Part shown: piece after piece, positions 26,182 through 32,999 of the stretch
Numbering within the stretch: the first letter of the stretch is position 1
Layout: every line of letters begins with the position of its first letter
The notes under the pieces: model-generated
Told to the model about the DNA's origin: nothing
Seen by the model: the letters and a program-made list of their open reading frames with translations, nothing else
Database searches by the model: none
Translations under genes and position numbers: made by a program
Assembly: GCA_035501255.1 (NCBI GenBank)
Contig: DATJWM010000067.1
Coordinates: 1 to 33,337, forward strand
Origin: JAFAZI01 sp035501255
GTDB taxonomy: Bacteria; Actinomycetota; Actinomycetes; JAFAQI01
Reading direction: 5' to 3'
Length of the DNA: 33,337 bases

Positions 26182-26972
26182 CGGCGGTCAGCCAGAACGT
26201 GCAACGCCGTGGCGATCGACGCGTACGCCGGATCGTCGGCGGCCGCGTGCTCGAGCGCGATCAGGTCGTCGACCGATCGTGGATCCACATCGAGCAGCGC
26301 GGCCGGAGCGAGGTCGGCGAAGATCCGAACGCCGTGGGATGTGCGCGGATGCAATCCGGCATTGGCGATCAAGGAGTCCAGCTCGGCCATCGTGAATCGG
26401 CGCCGCACCGAGTCGCCCGCACCGGTGCTGCCCGCCGGATCCGACAGCACCAGCCGCGCCTCCCCGAGGCGACCCGCGGCGACCCTGGCCAGCACGGCGG
26501 CAACCCGATTGGCGGCGAGGATGCTCGCACATCCACCCGGACGAAGCACCGCAGCGATCGCGGCCAGCGCGTCCTCGGGGTCGTCGACAACTTCGAGCAC
26601 GCTGTGGCACATCACCGCGTCGACGCTGTCCGGACCGAGGAGACTGACCGCCTCGCCGGCGTCCCCCTGCCGAGCAGTGATCAGCCGCTCGACCCCGGCC
26701 TCGGCCGCCCGGCGTTCGAGGGCCGCCAGCGCATCCGGGCTCGGATCGATCACCGTCACGGCGTGGCCGAGCTCGGCCAGCGGCACCGCGAACCCGCCGG
26801 TGCCCCCGCCGATGTCGAGGACCGACACGACGTCGTTGTCGCTCGCAAGCTCGGCGAGCGCCCCGCGAAGCACCTCCCACACGACCGCGGTCCGGACCGC
26901 AGCGCGAGGGCGAGCGCGGTCGACCGGCATGGCGCCGAGCCTATTGGCGGCCCTCATCTGCCGCCAGGACAT
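26178..26972 (-). CDS. Class I SAM-dependent methyltransferase
   Basis: A 264-residue Rossmann-fold methyltransferase. Motif I is VLDIGGGTGGFAVPLAELGH (about 51-70), motif II TVIDPSPDALAALERR, and motif IV is near DAVMCHSVLEVVDDPEDAL. Overall it resembles CmoM/UbiE-type enzymes, but the substrate cannot be told from sequence. ATG 26972 has AGGATAGGGA just upstream; ATG 26930 is possible. It starts 3 nt after the HEPN gene stop and overlaps dinB by 4 nt, so all three are probably translated from one SOS-controlled mRNA. Confidence 0.88.
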   Translation of the reverse strand: MSWRQMRAANRLGAMPVDRARPRAAVRTAVVWEVLRGALAELASDNDVVSVLDIGGGTGGFAVPLAELGHAVTVIDPSPDALAALERRAAEAGVERLITARQGDAGEAVSLLGPDSVDAVMCHSVLEVVDDPEDALAAIAAVLRPGGCASILAANRVAAVLARVAAGRLGEARLVLSDPAGSTGAGDSVRRRFTMAELDSLIANAGLHPRTSHGVRIFADLAPAALLDVDPRSVDDLIALEHAAADDPAYASIATALHVLADRR

Positions 26973-26975
26973 TCC

Positions 26976-27407
26976 CTATCCTGCCGCCATCGGCAACGCC
27001 AACAAGCCGAGCGTCGACTCGATCACCCCAAGGAACGCCTCGGCGTCCCGAACCAGATCATCGGCCTCGCGAGTGGTCACGGCTCCCCGCATGCCGGCCT
27101 CGGCGGCCGCCCGCTTGCCCGCACCCGCCGCGAAGTAACAGGTCCACGGCTCGAGCTCCGGCGCGATGGCCACCAGCAGCGTCCAGACACTGGTCGGACG
27201 CCGGGGGCGTCCGACCACCGGCCGAGCCCGGTCCGCGAGCAGCGCCGCCGCGGCGCGGAGTGCCGCAAGGTGGGCGAACGCGTACCGCTCAAGCGGATCC
27301 CGCGCGATCCGCGCCTCACCAAGCACCCGACGGGCCGACGACATCAGCCGAAGCGCCGTCACGGTCGCCGGCGCGCCGGTCGGCGCCAGACGGCTCGCAG
27401 TCCCCAT
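26976..27407 (-). CDS. SAV_6107-family HEPN domain protein, first gene of SOS operon
   Basis: A 143-residue, mostly helical protein of the actinobacterial HEPN family named after SAV_6107. The family core is LERYAFAHLAALRAAAALL (about 39-57), containing Arg41-x4-His46, the spacing of the RNase motif in HEPN toxins; a second helical bundle has WTCYFAAGAGKRAAAEAG. ATG 27407 is chosen because the promoter predicts transcription from exactly that A, giving a leaderless mRNA. An in-frame ATG at 27431 would add MYRTYVRY but lies inside the promoter and LexA box. The true role is unknown; its position suggests part in the DNA damage response. Confidence 0.85.
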   Translation of the reverse strand: MGTASRLAPTGAPATVTALRLMSSARRVLGEARIARDPLERYAFAHLAALRAAAALLADRARPVVGRPRRPTSVWTLLVAIAPELEPWTCYFAAGAGKRAAAEAGMRGAVTTREADDLVRDAEAFLGVIESTLGLLALPMAAG

Positions 27408-27439
27408 GTATCGAACATACGTTCGATACATGGGGACTG
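27398..27439. repeat. 42-bp perfect palindrome centred on the SOS box
   Basis: Two 19-nt arms, 27398-27416 and 27421-27439, are exact reverse complements around ATAC. The left arm reads CAGTCCCCATGTATCGAAC. It contains the LexA box, the -10 element and the HEPN start codon. The perfect match far beyond the 16-bp LexA site is unusual. Confidence 0.95.
27411..27426. promoter_or_regulatory. lexA box: LexA-binding SOS box
   Basis: TCGAACATACGTTCGA matches the actinobacterial/Gram-positive SOS consensus (CGAAC-N4-GTTCG) perfectly, including the flanking T and A. It covers the -10 element of the HEPN-methyltransferase-dinB promoter and ends 4 nt upstream of the HEPN ATG. LexA should repress this operon until DNA damage triggers its cleavage. 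Confidence 0.9.
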
Positions 27440-27443
27440 TCAA
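27414..27443 (-). promoter_or_regulatory. SOS promoter of HEPN-methyltransferase-dinB operon
   Basis: On the minus strand, TTGACA (27438-27443), an 18-nt spacer and TATGTT (27414-27419). The -10 ends 6 nt before the A of ATG 27407, the spacing expected when transcription starts at the initiation codon. Leaderless mRNAs are common in actinobacteria. Confidence 0.8.
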
Positions 27444-27473
27444 GCGCCCCGCCGGTGAAGTAGCGTCCGCCTC

Positions 27474-27944
27474 GTGCACCCCAACGCTGAGCGGGTCGCC
27501 GCCACGCTTCGCGCCGGCGGTGCGACCGGCCTGGTGCTCGAGCTCGACGACTCGGCTCGCACCGCGGGTGACGCGGCCGCGGCGCTCGGGGTCCCGGTGG
27601 GCGCGATCGTGAAGTCGCTCGTGTTCACCGCCGACGGCGAGCCGGTCCTCGTCCTGGCGAGCGGCGATCACCAGGTCGACACGACAGCGGTCGCAGACAT
27701 CCTTGGCGTCGCCGCCGTCCGGCGCGCCGACGTCGACACCGTCCGGGAGGCGACCGGATACCCGATCGGCGGAGTCGCCCCCGTGGCGCACCCCGCGCCC
27801 CTGACGACCGTGATCGACCGGCACCTCGCGACCTTCGACGTGGTGTGGGCGGCGGCCGGAACACCCCGGGCCGTGTTCCCGACGACGTTCGACGAGCTCT
27901 GCCAACTCACGCAGGGCACACCGGCGGAGATCGCCGAAAGCTGA
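27474..27944 (+). CDS. YbaK/ProX-type aminoacyl-tRNA deacylase
   Basis: A 156-residue single YbaK domain from GTG 27474. These enzymes hydrolyse wrongly charged aminoacyl-tRNAs in trans (for example Cys-tRNAPro or Ala-tRNAPro). The conserved lysine is Lys47 in VGAIVKSLVF; GYPIGGVAPVAH is the family's substrate-pocket loop. It is divergent from the SOS operon, with its start 48 nt past the LexA box. Its own promoter is unclear: TACGTT at 27418-27423 could be a -10, but no good -35 is seen, so damage control of this side is open. A GNAT gene follows after 6 nt. Confidence 0.9.
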   Translation: MHPNAERVAATLRAGGATGLVLELDDSARTAGDAAAALGVPVGAIVKSLVFTADGEPVLVLASGDHQVDTTAVADILGVAAVRRADVDTVREATGYPIGGVAPVAHPAPLTTVIDRHLATFDVVWAAAGTPRAVFPTTFDELCQLTQGTPAEIAES

Positions 27945-27950
27945 GCGACC

Positions 27951-28493
27951 GTGGCGACGCTCGAACAGATCGACCCTGAGGACTTTCTCGCCATCAGTGC
28001 GGACGTCGCGTACGTCTACGGCGTCGCCATGCAGCGACCCGCCGAGATCGTGATCCAGCGCCGCGAACTGCTCGCGACGCATGTCGCCTACCCCGGCTTC
28101 ATCGCCGCCGGAATCGTCGACGTCGACCCCGGGCGCACTCCGCCGCGTCAACTGCTCGGCTTTGGCTACGGCTACCGCGGTGCGCCCGGTCAGTGGTGGC
28201 ACGACATCGTCGCCACCGCACTCGGCCCGGACGGTGCAGTTCGTTGGCTGCGTAACGGTTTCGAGCTTGCCGAACTACACGTGCTTCCTGAGCACCATGG
28301 GCGTGGGTACGGCGGTGCGCTGCTCGCCGACATCATGATCCGGGCGAACGCCGCGCACATCGTGCTCTCCACGCCGGACATCGACTCACCCGCGCGAGCC
28401 CTCTACCGGTCCCGCGGGTTCACCGATCTGCGGACCGGCTTTCGCTTCCCCGGCAGCGGCGAGGACTACGCGATCATGGGCCGCGACCTGTGA
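27951..28493 (+). CDS. GNAT family N-acetyltransferase
   Basis: 180 residues from GTG 27951, 6 nt after the deacylase stop. The acetyl-CoA pyrophosphate loop is in AELHVLPEHHGRGYGGALL (about 107-125), followed by the ALYRSRGFTDLRTGFRF beta-bulge typical of GNAT C-termini. An N-terminal stretch of about 60 residues precedes the fold. The substrate cannot be told. A GNAT gene lies near this spot in M. tuberculosis (Rv2170), which is a positional parallel only. Its stop overlaps the next start (GTGA), implying coupling. Confidence 0.88.
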   Translation: MATLEQIDPEDFLAISADVAYVYGVAMQRPAEIVIQRRELLATHVAYPGFIAAGIVDVDPGRTPPRQLLGFGYGYRGAPGQWWHDIVATALGPDGAVRWLRNGFELAELHVLPEHHGRGYGGALLADIMIRANAAHIVLSTPDIDSPARALYRSRGFTDLRTGFRFPGSGEDYAIMGRDL

Positions 28494-30019
28494 ACCGAGA
28501 CGTCGTCGTCATCGGAGCGGGACACAACGGCCTGGTCGCCGCCTGCTACCTGGCGCGGGCCGGATTCAACGTCGAGGTGATCGAGCGCGACTCCGTCATC
28601 GGCGGAGCGGTCTCGACCGTCGAACGCTGGCCAGGGGTGCGGGTCGACCGCGGGTCGAGCATCCATGTGATGGTCCGCCACACGACCATCGTCGAGGACC
28701 TCGGGCTCGAGGAGTTCGGGCTCGTCTACGACGACGTCGAGCCATGGGCGGTTCTGCCCCACCCGAGCGGATCGCTGCGCTTCGTCGAGGACCTCGACGC
28801 GACGTGCGCGTCGATCGAGGCGGCCTGCGGCACCGGGGACGCGGACGCCTACCGGGAGTTCGTCCATGAGTGGACCCCGGCGACGACCACGTTCCTCGCG
28901 GCCGGATCGCGCGTGCCGACCGGCCGATCCCTCGGCGGTGCCGTCCTGTCCCTCCGACGCCAGAGCGCAGGCAGCAGTGGGCGACTCGCCCAGCGGGCAC
29001 TGCAGCCGGCCGAGTCGGAGATCGCGAGCCGCTTTGCCGACGAGCGACTGCGAGCGGCACTCGGGTGGTGGGCGGCACAAGCGGGACCGCCGCCACACGC
29101 CGTCGGCACGGCACCGATTGCAGGGACCGCCGCAATGTTTCACCTGCGTCGCGCCGGTCGCCCGCGCGGCGGAAGCGGGCGCCTCAGCGACGCGCTGGCG
29201 GCCCGCCTGGTGGCCGACGGCGGCACGTTGCGCACGGCCGATGCCGCCACTGCGATCGTGACCGGAGCCAAACCGGCGGTGCTGACCGCCTCGGGTGAGC
29301 GGATCGGATGTCGCGCGGTTCTCGCCGCCTGCCACGCAGTCGAGACGGCCCGCCTGGCCGGCGATGCGCGCGCTGCCGAACAGGTCCGGGTCGGTCACGG
29401 ACTCGGAATGGCAATTCGGCTGTTGACCGACGCGCTCCCCGAGTATCCCGGCGCGCCGAGCGACACGCACTCCTCAATGCAATTCCTCGTCGACTCGCCC
29501 GACCAGTTGCGGCGAGCGTACGGCGCCTTCCTGCTGGGCACCGCCCCGACCGATCCGCCGATGATCGTCATGACGCCGACGGCAACCGACCCGACACTCG
29601 CCCCACCGGACCGGCACGTCGTCACGGTCTGGGCCCAATGGCACCCGCGGCATCTGGACGACGGCTCATGGGACGACCATCGCGAACGGGTCGCAGACGG
29701 CGTCATTTCCTGCGTCGACCGCTGGGCGCCGGGGTTCGCCCATTCGATTGTCGACCGATTCATCCAGACGCCGTTGGACCTCGAGCGCGACCTCGGTCTG
29801 ACCGGCGGCAACGTCATGCACGTCGAGACCGAGCTTGACTCGTTGTTCTCGTTGCGCCCGCTCGTGGGTTGGTCGCGCTACCGCACCCCGCACCGTGGCC
29901 TCTACGTTTGCGGAGCGTCGACGCACCCCGGCGGCGGTGTCTGGGGGGCAAGCGGACGGTCGGCGGCATCCGTCGTCCGCCGCGACCTGACCTCACGATG
30001 GCGGCGCGCTATCGGATAA
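28490..30019 (+). CDS. CrtI/phytoene dehydrogenase-like FAD oxidoreductase
   Basis: A 509-residue flavoprotein (COG1233) from GTG 28490. The N-terminal dinucleotide fold VVVIGAGHNGLVAACYLARAG (5-25) with VIERDSVIGGAVST binds FAD. The C-terminal GLYVCGASTHPGGGVWGASGRSAA closes the FAD site. It belongs to the broad PYROXD2-like group rather than to proven carotenoid desaturases, and the substrate is unknown. It shares the fold of the gene at the right edge but is a separate, larger paralogue in a different operon. It converges with the serine hydrolase gene with 18 nt between stops and no clear terminator. Confidence 0.87.
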   Translation: MNRDVVVIGAGHNGLVAACYLARAGFNVEVIERDSVIGGAVSTVERWPGVRVDRGSSIHVMVRHTTIVEDLGLEEFGLVYDDVEPWAVLPHPSGSLRFVEDLDATCASIEAACGTGDADAYREFVHEWTPATTTFLAAGSRVPTGRSLGGAVLSLRRQSAGSSGRLAQRALQPAESEIASRFADERLRAALGWWAAQAGPPPHAVGTAPIAGTAAMFHLRRAGRPRGGSGRLSDALAARLVADGGTLRTADAATAIVTGAKPAVLTASGERIGCRAVLAACHAVETARLAGDARAAEQVRVGHGLGMAIRLLTDALPEYPGAPSDTHSSMQFLVDSPDQLRRAYGAFLLGTAPTDPPMIVMTPTATDPTLAPPDRHVVTVWAQWHPRHLDDGSWDDHRERVADGVISCVDRWAPGFAHSIVDRFIQTPLDLERDLGLTGGNVMHVETELDSLFSLRPLVGWSRYRTPHRGLYVCGASTHPGGGVWGASGRSAASVVRRDLTSRWRRAIG

Positions 30020-30037
30020 CCGGCGATGCGACCGAGC

Positions 30038-30946
30038 TCATCCGGACGGACGAGCGCTCACGTGCCCCCACACCTCGCGAGCGATGTGCTCGATCGACGC
30101 AATGCCGTACTCCTCGGTGGGATCGTGCTGCGTGATCACGGCGATCTCGTACGCCTTGCCCTTCCCGCGGACCCAACCGATGCTGTTCACCGCCCACCGG
30201 TCGTGATCCTCGCTCACCGGCAGCCAGCCGTTCTTGATGCCGATGATCGCGCCGGAAGGAACGCCCGCGCTGATTCCCCACCGTTGGTCCGCCTCGACGT
30301 TGCGCATCAACGATCGAGCGAACCGCCGCGAGTGGTCGGTCAGCACGGACGAGGGATGCAGCAGCTCGCGAAGGAGGGTGACCTGGTCAGCGGCGGACGT
30401 CGTCGTGTCGCCCCAGTCGACGTTCGGGGCCGTGTGGTGCAGCCCGACGAGGTGGTTGTACGCCCGCACTCCCGCGGCGCCGCCATCGCGATTCCACAAG
30501 TCGGTCGCCGAGTCGTTGTCGCTGTTCTCGATCATCGACCGTGCCGTCTCGCGTTCGTCCTCGGTCAGGTGTCCTCCGGTCCGATGCAACAAGGTCTCCA
30601 GGATGTCCACCTTCACGATGCTTGCGGTTCGACCGCGCAGCGATGGGTGCACGACGAGCAAGCGCCGGTCGACTCCGTCGTACACGGCGACCGCGATCGA
30701 TCCGTGCCGTGTGGCGATGAACCGCTTGAGCGTCCGAACCAGCGAGGCCTGGGCAGCGCTTGCGTCATCCGAGGGTGACGTGGTTGTCGTCGTCGAGGGC
30801 GAGGACGCGGCACCGTGGTGGTTCGCGTGCGAGCTCGCCGGCAACTCGCTCGCCAGGACCACGCCGGTGGTCAGGAGCACGGTCGCGACCGTGACCGTGA
30901 CCGCGAGCCGTCGGCGGCGAATGACGGCGGCACGGGTCCGCTTCAC
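30038..30946 (-). CDS. Secreted class A beta-lactamase-like serine hydrolase
   Basis: 302 residues. A basic start with a hydrophobic helix (about 14-33) acts as signal peptide or anchor, then a Ser/Thr-rich linker (about 45-65). The penicillin-recognising fold has SIVK (Ser109, Lys112) and SDN (142-144), but the third motif, normally KTG or KSG, is KNG (238-240). No class A omega-loop ExxxN is evident, so beta-lactam hydrolysis is not assured; a DD-peptidase or esterase role is as likely. ATG 30946 overlaps the metF stop by 4 nt, an odd pairing of wall-type and one-carbon genes. Confidence 0.85.
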   Translation of the reverse strand: MKRTRAAVIRRRRLAVTVTVATVLLTTGVVLASELPASSHANHHGAASSPSTTTTTSPSDDASAAQASLVRTLKRFIATRHGSIAVAVYDGVDRRLLVVHPSLRGRTASIVKVDILETLLHRTGGHLTEDERETARSMIENSDNDSATDLWNRDGGAAGVRAYNHLVGLHHTAPNVDWGDTTTSAADQVTLLRELLHPSSVLTDHSRRFARSLMRNVEADQRWGISAGVPSGAIIGIKNGWLPVSEDHDRWAVNSIGWVRGKGKAYEIAVITQHDPTEEYGIASIEHIAREVWGHVSARPSG

Positions 30947-31872
30947 GGGCGCGCCGCCAGGCCCAGCCGTTGGTAGATCTCGCGTGAGGAGGTCGATCGG
31001 TTGAGGGTGATGAAGTGCAGGCCGGGTGCCCCCTCGGCGAGCAGGCGCTCGCAGAGATCACTCGCGACCTCGACCCCGATGGCCCGCACCGCGACCGGGT
31101 CGTCCTCGACGCGGCGGAGCCGATCGGCCACCTCCGCCGGGAAGGTGGCTCCCGACAGCACGGCGAACCGCTCGATTTGCGCGACGTTCGTCACCGGCAT
31201 GACGCCGGGCAGGATCGCGATCTCGCAGCCCGCGGCCGCCACTCGGTCCCGCAGCCTGAAGTAGTCGTCCGCGTGGAAGAACATCTGGGTGATCGCGAAG
31301 TCGGCGCCCGCCCGACATTTGTCCACGAAGAACCTGACGTCGGTATCGAAGTCGGGTGAGCGCGGATGCTTCTCCGGGAACGCCGCGACCCCGACGCAAA
31401 AGTCGCCCGAGTCGCGAACCAGCCGGACCAGGTCCGCCGCGTAGGTCAACCCCTGCGGATGCGCATGCCACTCCCCTCGCGGGTCGCCGGGCGGGTCACC
31501 ACGCAGGGCAAGGACGTTGCGGATTCCCGCGTCGGCGTATTGCCCGATCACCCGTCGCAGCTCGGCAACCGAGTGGTCGACGGCGGTGAGGTGACCGACC
31601 GGCGTCAGCGTCGTTTCGGTCGCAATGCGCTCGGTGATCGACACGGTGCGATCACGCGTCGAACCCCCGGCGCCGTACGTCACCGACACGAAGGACGGAC
31701 GCAGGGCCTCAAGCTCGCGCAGGGCCTGCCAGAGCTGCCGCTCCCCCACCTCGGTCTTCGGGGGGAAGAACTCGAAGGAGTACGACCGCTGTCCACTCGC
31801 GAGCAACTCCCGGATGGTGGGCCGGGGATGCGGCCGCTGATCGGCCAGCTTGGGGGGCACCGCGGTGGACAC
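30943..31872 (-). CDS. metF: MetF, 5,10-methylenetetrahydrofolate reductase
   Basis: Reduces methylene-THF to methyl-THF for methionine synthesis, using FAD. GTG 31872 gives 309 residues, the normal length; the frame continues to 32271 but only across the divergent gap and antisense to the isoprenyl synthase. Family motifs: YSFEFFPPKTEVGE with the catalytic Glu, VSVTYGAGGSTRDRT, NVLALRGDPPGD, FAITQMFF and ILPGVMPVTN, ending in GLHFITLNRSTSSREIYQRLGL. The position beside an isoprenyl synthase matches Rv2172c/Rv2173. Confidence 0.93.
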   Translation of the reverse strand: MSTAVPPKLADQRPHPRPTIRELLASGQRSYSFEFFPPKTEVGERQLWQALRELEALRPSFVSVTYGAGGSTRDRTVSITERIATETTLTPVGHLTAVDHSVAELRRVIGQYADAGIRNVLALRGDPPGDPRGEWHAHPQGLTYAADLVRLVRDSGDFCVGVAAFPEKHPRSPDFDTDVRFFVDKCRAGADFAITQMFFHADDYFRLRDRVAAAGCEIAILPGVMPVTNVAQIERFAVLSGATFPAEVADRLRRVEDDPVAVRAIGVEVASDLCERLLAEGAPGLHFITLNRSTSSREIYQRLGLAARP

Positions 31873-31891
31873 CCGTCCAGTATCGATGATC

Positions 31892-31911
31892 CGCTCGGGT
31901 GAATCCGAGCG
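31892..31911. promoter_or_regulatory. Inverted repeat in the metF/isoprenyl synthase divergent gap
   Basis: CGCTCGG (31892-31898) and CCGAGCG (31905-31911) are exact reverse complements across 6 nt, in the 74-nt gap between two divergent starts. It could be an operator for both genes. No clear promoter hexamers are visible nearby. Confidence 0.4.
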
Positions 31912-31946
31912 CACACGACCGTCACCGATAAGGAATCCTTGATCCG

Positions 31947-32999
31947 ATGACCGACGACCCGCGCCTTCGTGTCGAGGCCGCGCTGCGCGACTTCGTGACC
32001 GTGGCGACGACGGATCTGACGGACATCGCAAGCGAGCTGACATCGGTGGCCGAGGCCGCGGCACGATTCGTGCTCGACGGCGGGAAGCGGCTGCGGCCGG
32101 CATTCTGCTTCTGGGGAGCGCGCGCCGTAGGCGCCGTCGACAGCGACGCACTCGTGCGAGCCGCTGCGAGCCTGGAGCTCCTCCAGGCGTGCGCTCTCGT
32201 GCACGACGACGTCCTCGACCGCAGCGCAACTCGGCGCGGACAGCCGTCGATCCACGAGCAGTTCGCCACATTGCACGACGTCTCGGGCTGGCAGGGCGAC
32301 TCCGCCGCCTTCGGGGAAGGGGTTGCCATCCTGCTCGGCGACCTCTACCTCATCTGGTCCGACTCGATGCTGGCAACGAGCGGCTGGGACCCGGCTGGAC
32401 TCGAGCGTGCCCGGCCGATCATCGATGCGATGCGAACCGAGCTGATGGCCGGGCAGTACCTCGACGTGATCGAGCAGGCGCGGGGCGGCGGTTCGGTCGA
32501 GCGCGCCTTGCGGGTCGCCCGGTTCAAAGCCGCCAAGTACACCGTCGAACGTCCGTTGCACCTCGGTGCGGCGCTCGCCGGCGCGGAAGCCGAGGCGATG
32601 CTTGCGCTCAGTGGGTACGGCATCCCGCTCGGCGAGGCGTTCCAGCTGCGCGACGACCTGCTCGGTGTCTTCGGTGACCCCGAACGCACCGGAAAGCCGG
32701 CCGGCGACGACCTGCGGGAGGGCAAGCGCACGGTCCTGATCGCCCTGGCGGTCGAGACCGCGGATGCCGCGACGCGGAGCACGATCGATCGCCATCTCGG
32801 GAACCCCGACCTCGACGACCAGGCGGTCGAGTCCCTGCGCGAGATCGTGACGGCCAGCGGAGCAACGACGGCGGTCGAGCAGATGATCGACGAACGCGTC
32901 GATGCCGCGCTTCGCGCACTGACCGCCGCCGGACTCGATCACGACGCCACCGTCGCGCTCGTTGGACTGGCGCGCGCGGCGACCCAGCGATCGGCGTGA
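31947..32999 (+). CDS. Trans-isoprenyl diphosphate synthase, probably GGPP synthase
   Basis: 350 residues from ATG 31947, with AAGGA about 12 nt upstream. Joins isopentenyl diphosphate to allylic diphosphates. Motifs: GGKRLRP (45-51), first aspartate-rich HDDVLDRS (Asp87, Asp88, Asp91), RRGQPSIHE, and second aspartate-rich RDDLLGVFGDP (Asp236, Asp237), then DDLREGKRT. No aromatic residue sits 4-5 places before the first DDxxD, which fits a product longer than FPP, most likely C20. Its TGA overlaps the GTG of a phytoene desaturase-like gene, supporting a CrtE-like role. The positional counterpart is idsA2 (Rv2173). Confidence 0.92.
   Translation: MTDDPRLRVEAALRDFVTVATTDLTDIASELTSVAEAAARFVLDGGKRLRPAFCFWGARAVGAVDSDALVRAAASLELLQACALVHDDVLDRSATRRGQPSIHEQFATLHDVSGWQGDSAAFGEGVAILLGDLYLIWSDSMLATSGWDPAGLERARPIIDAMRTELMAGQYLDVIEQARGGGSVERALRVARFKAAKYTVERPLHLGAALAGAEAEAMLALSGYGIPLGEAFQLRDDLLGVFGDPERTGKPAGDDLREGKRTVLIALAVETADAATRSTIDRHLGNPDLDDQAVESLREIVTASGATTAVEQMIDERVDAALRALTAAGLDHDATVALVGLARAATQRSA

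Noticed and set aside
27166..27612. Plus-strand frame of 148 codons through the palindrome
   Set aside because: Antisense to the HEPN gene and then out of frame with the deacylase; low-complexity Arg/Ser/Ala.
26976..28202. Minus-strand frame of 408 codons extending the HEPN gene upstream
   Set aside because: The extra 265 codons cross the palindrome and lie antisense to the deacylase and GNAT genes. The leaderless promoter sets the start at 27407.
30943..32271. 442-codon version of metF
   Set aside because: The first 133 codons are antisense to the isoprenyl synthase and cross the divergent spacer; GTG 31872 gives the normal family length.
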